Assembly: GCF_013004645.1 (NCBI RefSeq)
Contig: NZ_JABEME010000004.1
Coordinates: forward strand, 186,001-250,000
Source: Stenotrophomonas africana
Lineage (GTDB): Bacteria > Pseudomonadota > Gammaproteobacteria > Xanthomonadales > Xanthomonadaceae
Direction of reading: 5' to 3'
Length of the DNA stretch: 64,000 nt
Numbering within the stretch: the first letter of the stretch is position 1; the number at the start of each line of letters is the position of its first letter. Below the pieces are notes generated by a model. That model worked only from the letters and a program-made list of their open reading frames with translations. It made no database searches and was not told where the DNA came from. Position numbers and translations under genes: made by a program. Of this stretch, positions 57,990 through 64,000 are shown piece after piece.

Positions 57990-58841
57990 ATGGGGGCGAT
58001 CGTGTTGTTGCCGCTGTGCGTGGACGATGCCGCGCTCGACCGTTGCCTGGCTGCACTGGATGCGGGCACCGCGCCGGGCACTGCGGTCTGGCTGGCCGAC
58101 GATGCGCAGACCGGGCCGCGCGCGCAGGCGGTAGTGGAACACTGGTTGGCACAAACGCCATTGCAGGCAGAGTACACCCGGCGTGCACGGCCGCTGGGTG
58201 AAGTCGCCCACCTGGACGAGATGCTGCGGGCCTGCGATGGCATGGACGTGGCGGTGCTGGCACCGGACAGCGTGCCGGCGCCGGGCTGGCTGCATCAGCT
58301 GCAGGATGCCTTCGCCCGCGATGCCGCCATCGCGACCGCAACCCCGTGGTGCAATGCCGGCGAAACCGCTGCGTGGCCCCGGCTGGGCGAGATCAATCCG
58401 GAACCGGACGATGCCGCGCTGCTGGCGCAGACCTGTGCGGGCCTGCCAACGCTGCACCCGGAGCTGCCGTCGGCAGTCACCCACGCGGTGCTGGTGCGGG
58501 GCAACGCGCGACGACGTGCCGGGGGCCTGGACGTGGACAGCTACGGCGGTTGGAATGCGGCACTGGTGGACCTGAGCCTGCGCATGGCTGGCCTGGGATG
58601 GCGCAACGTGTTGTGCGAGACCGCCTTCGTCAGCCGGGCAGGGGAGGCGATCAGCCGTGATGGCGATCTCGAGGCCCTGGCCGCACGCTGGCCGGGCTGG
58701 GTGCCGCGGTTGGCTGACTTCCTCATGCACGATCCGCTGCATGGCCTGCGTGCCGACCTGCGGCAGCGCATGCGGCAGGCGATAATGCCGAAGGAACAGG
58801 GGGACCTGTTCGTCCCGTCTGCGCCGGAGCCTCCCGTTTGA
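57990..58841 (+). CDS. Family-2-type glycosyltransferase-like protein
   Basis: Predicted cytoplasmic protein of 283 residues with a GT-A fold: beta strand AIVLLPLCVDD, nucleotide-region substitute VWLADDAQTG, and a DxD-like position filled by LAPDSVPAPGWLHQL, where canonical GT2 enzymes have DDD or DNP. The acceptor-side residues are poorly kept, so it may be a degenerate or divergent member. ATG 57990 follows GGAGGCGGG; GTG 57963 is an alternative with no ribosome binding site. It is coupled to the next glycosyltransferase by a stop/start overlap. Role in a surface glycan is inference. Confidence 0.72.
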   Translation: MGAIVLLPLCVDDAALDRCLAALDAGTAPGTAVWLADDAQTGPRAQAVVEHWLAQTPLQAEYTRRARPLGEVAHLDEMLRACDGMDVAVLAPDSVPAPGWLHQLQDAFARDAAIATATPWCNAGETAAWPRLGEINPEPDDAALLAQTCAGLPTLHPELPSAVTHAVLVRGNARRRAGGLDVDSYGGWNAALVDLSLRMAGLGWRNVLCETAFVSRAGEAISRDGDLEALAARWPGWVPRLADFLMHDPLHGLRADLRQRMRQAIMPKEQGDLFVPSAPEPPV

Positions 58842-59677
58842 ATGCTGCCATTGCCGCCATCGTCGTCACCTACCAGAGCGGCAGCACCATTGATGCCTGT
58901 CTCTCGCGTCTGCGCCAGGCGCAGGATGTGGCCGAGATCCGGGTGATCGACAATGGCTCGATGGATGGCACGCTGGATATCGTGCAGCGCCATGCCAGCC
59001 ATGATCCGCGCGTGCGTTTCGTCGGCAATCCGGACAACCCCGGCTTCGCCGCCGCCAACAACCAGGGCGTGGCCGACTCGCACAGCCCATGGCTGGCCTT
59101 CATCAACCCGGACCTGATGGTCGATCCGGACACCCTGGCTGAACTGCGCTCCCGTGCCGAAGCGCTGGGCGACTGCCTGCTGGGCGTCGAACAGGTGGAC
59201 GAGCATGGCCATGCCGACGAGGCGGTGCGTCGCCGTGATCCGGATTTCCTGTTGATGCTGCGTTCGCCCGGCAAGGGCTCGAAGCTGGCGGTGCCGCGTG
59301 ATCCCCACCAGGCGCTGCAGCGGGTGCCGGCCCTGTCCGGTGCGCTGCTCATGATGCCGCGTGCACTGTTCGACCGCATCGGCGGCTGGGACGCGGGCTA
59401 CCGCCTGCATGCCGAGGACCTGGACCTGTGCCGCCGGGCACGCGAGGCCGGCGCGGTGGTGGCGATCGCCAACGATCTGCATGTCACCCATGTGCGGGGC
59501 GTCTCAAGCCGCTCGCGGCCGTTCTTCGTCGAATGGCACAAGCACAAGGGCCTGTGGCGCTACTTCCAGAAGTTCGAGGCCGCGCAACGTTCGCTGCCGG
59601 TGCGGGCTGCGGTGTGGGCCGCGATCTGGGCGCATGCGCTGATGCTCGTGCCGCGCCTGCTGCGCAGGTCGTTGTAG
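58838..59677 (+). CDS. Family 2 glycosyltransferase (rhamnosyltransferase-like)
   Basis: Cytoplasmic inverting glycosyltransferase of 279 residues. GT2 signs are [17 protein letters not shown] (strand 1), [14 protein letters not shown] (nucleotide binding), [26 protein letters not shown] (DxD equivalent NPD) and the catalytic loop [17 protein letters not shown]. This N-x-D subgroup includes many rhamnosyltransferases, but donor and acceptor are unknown. The start is TTG 58838, with GGAG 8-9 bases upstream and overlapping the previous stop; the ATG 4 bases later is out of frame. The stop codon TAG is part of the GTAG head of a SMAG element. Confidence 0.87.
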   Translation: MNAAIAAIVVTYQSGSTIDACLSRLRQAQDVAEIRVIDNGSMDGTLDIVQRHASHDPRVRFVGNPDNPGFAAANNQGVADSHSPWLAFINPDLMVDPDTLAELRSRAEALGDCLLGVEQVDEHGHADEAVRRRDPDFLLMLRSPGKGSKLAVPRDPHQALQRVPALSGALLMMPRALFDRIGGWDAGYRLHAEDLDLCRRAREAGAVVAIANDLHVTHVRGVSSRSRPFFVEWHKHKGLWRYFQKFEAAQRSLPVRAAVWAAIWAHALMLVPRLLRRSL

Positions 59678-59734
59678 AGCCGAACCCACGCTCGGCTCAG
59701 GCAACAATCCAGCCGAGCGTGGGCTTGGCTCTAC
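59674..59734. repeat. Inverted pair of SMAG hairpins
   Basis: GTAGAGCCGAACCCACGCTC and onward (59674-59697) and its near reverse complement (59711-59734), with two changes between arms. It begins inside the glycosyltransferase stop codon and ends 50 bp before pncB. Confidence 0.82.
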
Positions 59735-59784
59735 GGAAGGCGGGCGCGCCCACGGTTCACTCCGCCGGGCGCATAATCCGCCCC

Positions 59785-60963
59785 ATGCCTATCATCCAGT
59801 CCCTGCTCGACACCGACCTGTACAAGTTCACCATGATGCAGGCGGTGCTCCACCAGCACCCCGGCGCCCAGGTGCAGTACCGGTTCAAGTGCCGCACGCC
59901 CGGCATCGACCTGGCTCATTACATCGACCAGATCGACGAAGAGATCGACCACCTGTGCAGCTTGCGTTTCAGCGACGCGGAGCTGGATTACATGCGTGGC
60001 CTGCGTTTCGTGAAGCCGGACTTCGCCGATTTCCTCGGCCTGTTCCACCTCGACCGCAAGTACATCCAGCTGCGCGCGTCGAAGACCGTGCCCGGCGAGA
60101 TCGAACTGGACATCACCGGCCCGTGGCTGCACACCATCCTGTTCGAAGTGCCGCTGCTGGCGATCATCAACGAAGTCTGGTTCCGCAACACCACCACGGC
60201 CGACTTTGCCGAGGGCGAGCGTCGCCTGCAGGCCAAGGCCGCGCTGCTGCGTGATACCCCGGGCTTCGAGCAGTGCCGCATCGCCGACTATGGCAGCCGC
60301 CGCCGGTACTCGCGCGACTGGCACGCCCGGCTGCTGCCGCTGCTGCGCGATGCGCTCGGCCCGCAGCTGGTCGGTACCAGCAACGTGCACTTCGCCCGCC
60401 TGTACGGCATGACCCCGCACGGCACCATGGCGCATGAGTATCTGCAGGCGTTCCAGGCACTGGGCCCGCGCCTGCGCGATTCGCAGGTGGCGGCACTGGA
60501 ATCGTGGGCGCGCGAGTATCGCGGGGATCTGGGCATCGCGCTGTCCGACGTGGTCGGCCTGGATGCGTTCCTGCGCGACTTCGATATGTACTTCTGCAAG
60601 CTGTTCGATGGTGTCCGCCACGACTCGGGCGATCCCTTCGACTGGGGCGACCGCATGCTGGCGCACTTCCAGCAGCGCCGGGTGGATGCACGCAGCAAGG
60701 TGCTGGTGTTCAGCGATGGGCTCGACATCGCCAAGGTGATGCGCCTGTACGACTACTTCCGGGGGCGCTGCCAGGTCGCGTTCGGCGTCGGCACCCACCT
60801 GACCAATGATCTGGGGCCAACGCCGCTCAACATCGTCATCAAGATGGTCCGCTGCAACGGCCAGCCGGTGGCCAAGCTCAGCGATTCGCCGGGCAAGAGC
60901 ATGTGCGACGACCCGGGCTACCTGGCCTACCTGCGCCAGGTCTTCGAACTGCCGCCGGCGTAA
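59785..60963 (+). CDS. pncB: Nicotinate phosphoribosyltransferase
   Basis: NAD salvage enzyme (392 residues) that joins nicotinate to PRPP with ATP hydrolysis to give nicotinate mononucleotide. Conserved blocks are [20 protein letters not shown] at the start, WFRNT, the segment [21 protein letters not shown] with the His that becomes phosphorylated, [13 protein letters not shown], and the phosphate-binding region [12 protein letters not shown] with [12 protein letters not shown]. The size matches E. coli PncB (400). It stands alone after SMAG repeats and converges on the short pilin-like gene, 26 bp apart. Confidence 0.95.
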   Translation: MPIIQSLLDTDLYKFTMMQAVLHQHPGAQVQYRFKCRTPGIDLAHYIDQIDEEIDHLCSLRFSDAELDYMRGLRFVKPDFADFLGLFHLDRKYIQLRASKTVPGEIELDITGPWLHTILFEVPLLAIINEVWFRNTTTADFAEGERRLQAKAALLRDTPGFEQCRIADYGSRRRYSRDWHARLLPLLRDALGPQLVGTSNVHFARLYGMTPHGTMAHEYLQAFQALGPRLRDSQVAALESWAREYRGDLGIALSDVVGLDAFLRDFDMYFCKLFDGVRHDSGDPFDWGDRMLAHFQQRRVDARSKVLVFSDGLDIAKVMRLYDYFRGRCQVAFGVGTHLTNDLGPTPLNIVIKMVRCNGQPVAKLSDSPGKSMCDDPGYLAYLRQVFELPPA

Positions 60964-60989
60964 AACACGTCGGCTTGCAGCGCGCCGGC

Positions 60990-61355
60990 TTACAGGTAGT
61001 CGACCACCACCAGGTAGGCGCCCTGCAGCGGCTGCTGCTTCGAGGCCTGCACGCTGTAGCGCTCGGAGAAGGCGATATCGCCGGCGCGCATCGCGCTGGC
61101 CGACACCGACAGCTTCTGGCCCTGGCGCTTGCCGTCGCGCAGCGTCGCGGCCTGGCCATCGGCCAGCGCCGTCACCGCCACCGTCGAGCCCTTGGCCGAG
61201 GGCGGGCAGGCGGCCAGGCTCAGCTCACCCTGGGACAGGTTCGTCGTGCAGCCCGGCTCGGCGATACGGCCGCTGAAACGGATGCTGCCGCTGCTGGCCT
61301 GGGCCAGCGCACTGACGGACATCAGGGCCACGCACAGCAGAATGGAGTTCCTCAT
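60990..61355 (-). CDS. Short exported pilin-domain-like protein
   Basis: Small protein of 121 residues with a clear signal peptide (MRNSILLCVALMSVSALAQA, cleaved before SSGSIRF). The mature start GSIRFSGRIAEPGC is like the first strands of type 1 fimbrial subunits, and two cysteines follow (GC and AACPP, 15 apart). It is only about 100 residues when mature, much shorter than a normal pilin (about 155), and no C-terminal donor-groove motif was seen besides the final VVVDYL. It is divergent from the smf-1 operon with 460 bp between. It may be an accessory subunit or an orphan relative; the function is not known. Confidence 0.7.
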   Translation of the reverse strand: MRNSILLCVALMSVSALAQASSGSIRFSGRIAEPGCTTNLSQGELSLAACPPSAKGSTVAVTALADGQAATLRDGKRQGQKLSVSASAMRAGDIAFSERYSVQASKQQPLQGAYLVVVDYL

Positions 61356-61468
61356 GACACGTTCTCTGGTTCGGTGTGTCCTAGTTAGCGACAGGTTCGA
61401 TCCGCCTTTAATAGGACGATTTCGAATCTGCTAGGGCCGTCACCAACAAAGAGTGATGCGCATCAAAT

Positions 61469-61485
61469 AAGGTGATTTCCACCTT
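61469..61485. repeat. AAGGTG/CACCTT hairpin in the fimbrial regulatory gap
   Basis: Six-base arms AAGGTG and CACCTT around ATTTC in the AT-rich 460-bp divergent gap 61356-61815. The gap holds no gene; it has at least two AT-rich blocks (about 61455-61490 and 61610-61680) and is where regulation of both sides must occur. Confidence 0.35.
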
Positions 61486-61673
61486 AAAAAGGCCTGTTCC
61501 GCGCATGCCGAACGCGTCACCAAGAGCGTCATGCAAGGTCGCTTGTGACCTGATCCCGGCCACCGTCAAATCCTCTGCGCGCCCCGCGATCTGATTTCGC
61601 TTACCACGTCACATTTAAGGCGTCAATGAATTGGCGTTCAGAAAAATAATGAGACTTTCATCACAGTTGTGCA

Positions 61674-61679
61674 TATACT
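61674..61679 (+). promoter_or_regulatory. Candidate -10 box of the smf-1 fimbrial operon
   Basis: TATACT within GTGCATATACTTGC, in the AT-rich block before smf-1. No strong -35 hexamer is seen at 17 bases, which would fit an activator-dependent promoter. The leader to the smf-1 ATG would be about 130 bases. Confidence 0.4.
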
Positions 61680-61815
61680 TGCGTCACGGATTCAGGGGAA
61701 GGTATGTCCGAGTCCGGCCACAGGTGAGACGCAAGGATGGGTCTTGATAGCCCCGGCAGTGCTCCTTGCTTCCTCCTCTACTTCTCATCTCTTCAGTAGG
61801 GTTAGGTAAAAGCGA

Positions 61816-62355
61816 ATGCACAAGATCAATATCATCGCCGCTCTGATGCTGGCCGCCGCTCCGCTGGCCGCCAACGCCGCCGACGGCACCATCACCTTCA
61901 ACGGCAAGGTGACCGACAAGACCTGCACCATCTCGACCCCGGGCGGCAAGGACTTCTCCGTCAACCTGCCGACCGTGTCCAAGAACACCCTGGCCACCGC
62001 AGGTTCGGTTGCCGGCCGTACCCCGTTCGCCATCAACCTGACCAAGTGCAGCGCCGGCAACGTCGCGACCTACTTCGAGCCGGGTTCGACCGTTGACTTC
62101 AACACCGGCCGCCTGCTGAACCAGGCTTCGGCCAACGCTGCCACCAACGTGCAGCTGCAGCTGCTGGGTTCGAACAACCAGGTCCTGCCGATCAAGGCTG
62201 CTGGCGCTGGCCTGGCCCAGACCAACTCGCAGTGGGTCACCGTCGGCACCGACGGCTCGGCCGACCTGAACTACTACGCTGAGTACTACGCCACTGCCGC
62301 CGCCACCCCGGGCGACGTCACCAGCAGCGTCAAGTACACGATCATCTACAACTGA
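61816..62355 (+). CDS. smf-1: SMF-1-type major fimbrial subunit
   Basis: Structural subunit of a chaperone-usher fimbria, 179 residues. Signal peptide to ANA (residue 21), mature start ADGTITFNGKVTDKTCTIST, which is like the SMF-1 fimbrin of S. maltophilia, an adhesin for epithelial cells and biofilm. Two cysteines about 38 residues apart (KTCTI and TKCSA) make the pilin disulfide, and the C terminus ends with the beta-zipper pattern VKYTIIYN, penultimate Tyr included, for chaperone binding. It is the first gene of the operon; the chaperone follows after 85 bp. Codon use is markedly more uniform than in neighbours, as expected for a highly expressed gene. Confidence 0.93.
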   Translation: MHKINIIAALMLAAAPLAANAADGTITFNGKVTDKTCTISTPGGKDFSVNLPTVSKNTLATAGSVAGRTPFAINLTKCSAGNVATYFEPGSTVDFNTGRLLNQASANAATNVQLQLLGSNNQVLPIKAAGAGLAQTNSQWVTVGTDGSADLNYYAEYYATAAATPGDVTSSVKYTIIYN

Positions 62356-62440
62356 TCGTAGCCGTACCCGCACTGGCCGGCGTACGCGCCGGCCAGTGCT
62401 CCGCGGCCTCTGGCCACACCCCTAGAGCGTAGTACTTCCG

Positions 62441-63169
62441 ATGAAAGCATTCTTTCCCCGGGCGCTGCTGCTGGCAGCGTTCACGCTGCCCTTCTGCCAG
62501 AACGCTCTGGCCGGCGTGGTGGTCAATGGCACGCGAGTGATCTATCCGGCGCAGGCGCGCGAAGTCACTGTGCAGGTCGACAACGTGGGCGATTCGCCGG
62601 CGCTGGTGCAGGCCTGGATCGACAGCGGCGACGCCAACCAGACCGCCGATACCAGCGATGCCCCGTTCGTGCTTACACCGCCGATCGCGCGTGTCGAGCC
62701 GGGCCGCAGCCAGGCGCTGCGACTGATCTTCTCCGGCGCGCAGCTGCCGACCGACCGTGAGTCGGTGTTCTGGCTCAACGTGCTGGATGTTCCGCCGTCC
62801 CCGGACAACGCCGAAAGCGGCGAACAGAATTACCTGCAGGTCGCGTTCCGTTCGCGCCTGAAGCTTTTCTACCGGCCGCAGGGCCTGAAGGGCGTCGCCA
62901 ACGACGCGCCGGCAGCGCTGCGCTGGACCCGCACGGGCGATCGCCTGCGGGTGGAAAACCCGAGCCCCTTCCACGTCACTCTGGCCGAAGTACATGCCGT
63001 GACCGGCAGCAGTGAAAAGGCCGTCGAGGACAAGGGCGCGATGGTCGCGCCGAAGCAGAGCCTGGAGTTCGCCGCACCGGCGGGCACCGACCAGGTCCGC
63101 TTCATCACCATCAACGACTACGGCGGCCGGGTGGAACACACCATCCGCCTCGGCAGCACCGGGGGCTGA
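62441..63169 (+). CDS. Periplasmic fimbrial chaperone (PapD/FimC family)
   Basis: Chaperone of 242 residues that caps pilin subunits in the periplasm. Signal peptide ends at ALA (about residue 24). The two Ig-like domains are seen: GVVVNGTRVIYPAQAREVTV with the conserved Arg (R at about residue 32) and later Lys of the subunit-anchoring cleft (RSRLKLFYRP), QAWIDSGD in strand D, FWLNVLDVPP, and the interdomain motif. The F1-G1 loop is short, so it is of the FGS type found with classical rod fimbriae. It lies between the pilin and usher genes. Confidence 0.94.
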   Translation: MKAFFPRALLLAAFTLPFCQNALAGVVVNGTRVIYPAQAREVTVQVDNVGDSPALVQAWIDSGDANQTADTSDAPFVLTPPIARVEPGRSQALRLIFSGAQLPTDRESVFWLNVLDVPPSPDNAESGEQNYLQVAFRSRLKLFYRPQGLKGVANDAPAALRWTRTGDRLRVENPSPFHVTLAEVHAVTGSSEKAVEDKGAMVAPKQSLEFAAPAGTDQVRFITINDYGGRVEHTIRLGSTGG

Positions 63170-63240
63170 ACGCGCCGCGCCGGCCCCTGGCCCGCGCATC
63201 CCGCCACCGCCGCTGTGCGGCGAATTGAAGGAATGTCAGT

Positions 63241-64000
63241 GTGATCGGAAACAGATTGACATTGTCGATCCATCAGGCGCTGTGCCTGTTGGTTGCTGGC
63301 GTGGCCTGCCCAGGATGGGCGCTGGCTGCTCCGGCCAATCTCGGCGAACAGGCGCTGATGGCGCAGAGCGGTGCGGCCAATGCGCGTGCACCGGAATCGG
63401 CCCAGTTCAATTCCAGCTTCCTGTCGGGCCAGGCCAAGCAGGTCGACCTGGCGGCCTTCAGCAACGGCAACCCGATGGTGGCCGGCAACTACCGTGTCGA
63501 CGTCTACGTCAACGGTGCCTGGCAGGGCCGTCGCGATCTGCAGTTCAAGGCCGATGCACAGGGCCGTGTCGACGCCTGCCTGCCGCTGCCGATGCTGGAA
63601 GAAATGGGCGTGGACAGCGAGGCCGTGCTGCTGCAGCAGGATCCGTCCGTGCCCACCGACAAGACCAGCTGCGTGCCGGTGCAGCAGCGCATGGCCAATG
63701 CGTATGGCGTCTATGACAGCGGCAACCTGCGCTACGACCTGAGCATCCCGCAGGTGTTCCTGCGCCGTGAGGCACGCGGTTACGTGAACCCGGCGCTGTG
63801 GGACCGCGGCATCAATGCCGGCTTCGTCGGCTACAGCTTCAATGCCATCGACAGCGACAGCCGCGTCGAAGGTGGCCAGCGCAACCGCAGCGCATACCTC
63901 GGCCTCAATGCCGGCCTGAACCTGGGTGGCTGGCAGTTCCGCCACGATTCCAACCTGACCTGGTCCGAGGGCGACGGCCGCCATTGGCAGAGCATCGCCA
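63241..64000 (+). CDS. Fimbrial usher (FimD/PapC family), N-terminal part cut by window edge
   Basis: Outer-membrane usher of which 253 codons are visible. The GTG start at 63241 has AAGGAA 7-8 bases upstream (the nearby ATG at 63234 meets a stop after three codons). A signal peptide runs to about residue 30 (ALA/APANLG). The usher N-terminal domain follows with FNSSFLSGQAKQVDLAAFS, GNPMVAGNYRVDVYVNGAWQ, LPLPMLEEMGV and a cysteine at VDACLP paired with TSCVPV. Then the barrel begins (YDLSIPQVFLRREARGYVNP, GYSFNA). The plug, the rest of the barrel and the C-terminal domains lie outside the window. Confidence 0.94.
   Translation, partial: MIGNRLTLSIHQALCLLVAGVACPGWALAAPANLGEQALMAQSGAANARAPESAQFNSSFLSGQAKQVDLAAFSNGNPMVAGNYRVDVYVNGAWQGRRDLQFKADAQGRVDACLPLPMLEEMGVDSEAVLLQQDPSVPTDKTSCVPVQQRMANAYGVYDSGNLRYDLSIPQVFLRREARGYVNPALWDRGINAGFVGYSFNAIDSDSRVEGGQRNRSAYLGLNAGLNLGGWQFRHDSNLTWSEGDGRHWQSIA

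Overview
The window is about 66% GC, densely coded, with hardly any operon leader sequence. Gene content, gene order and intergenic GTAG-type hairpins all point to a gammaproteobacterium of the Xanthomonadaceae, most likely the Stenotrophomonas maltophilia complex. Pointers to that group are the SMF-1-type fimbrin, the xps-type type II secretion operon ordered E-F-G-H-I-J-K-L-M-N-D, a multidomain GH18 chitinase with a 40-residue signal peptide, and xanA/xanB-type sugar nucleotide genes. No rRNA, tRNA, CRISPR array, prophage or insertion sequence was seen; the window looks like chromosomal backbone.

Layout. 1-8.4 kb: edge of a surface polysaccharide locus, with xanB (cut by the window edge), xanA/spgM, a SNF2-type helicase, a two-subunit 3-oxoacid CoA-transferase and a WbsX-RgpF glycan protein. 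8.5-14.5 kb: AlkB-like dioxygenase, a four-gene Mla/MCE lipid transport operon, a ThrE-type exporter and an H-NS-like protein. 14.7-20 kb: proS, a DUF4124 protein, pssA, a small unknown gene (candidate holD) and rimI, then a DMT-family permease. 20-27.5 kb: valS, a Pmp3 peptide, holC and pepA, divergent from lptF-lptG; this is the enterobacterial order plus one inserted small gene. 27.7-37 kb: RDD protein, xerD-dsbC, the chitinase with a NagR-like palindrome upstream, and purL. 37.4-46.6 kb: a 2393-residue YadA-type trimeric autotransporter and a secreted subtilase. 46.7-57.4 kb: the complete xpsEFGHIJKLMND operon. 58-61 kb: two translationally coupled family-2 glycosyltransferases and pncB. 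61-64 kb: a short pilin-like protein divergent from an SMF-1 fimbrial operon (major pilin, chaperone, start of usher).

How the genes work together. Much of the window builds or modifies the cell surface: sugar nucleotides and glycosyltransferases, LptFG for LPS export, Mla-type lipid trafficking, a chaperone-usher fimbria and a giant adhesin. Secretion is the second theme: Xps should export the neighbouring subtilase and the chitinase, and DsbC would help fold disulfide-containing exoproteins. Core housekeeping genes (proS, valS, purL, pssA, pncB, xerD, the polymerase clamp-loader chi gene) lie between them.

The most interesting non-coding content is a composite inverted-repeat family at three loci (about 16.43-16.96, 32.73-33.00 and 57.41-57.96 kb). 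Its five long hairpins keep about 24-25 bp stems paired although stem sequence differs between copies. The best gene-level leads are the unannotated frame upstream of rimI, which looks like a cryptic DNA polymerase III psi subunit, and the palindrome upstream of the chitinase gene, which resembles the Xanthomonas NagR operator.
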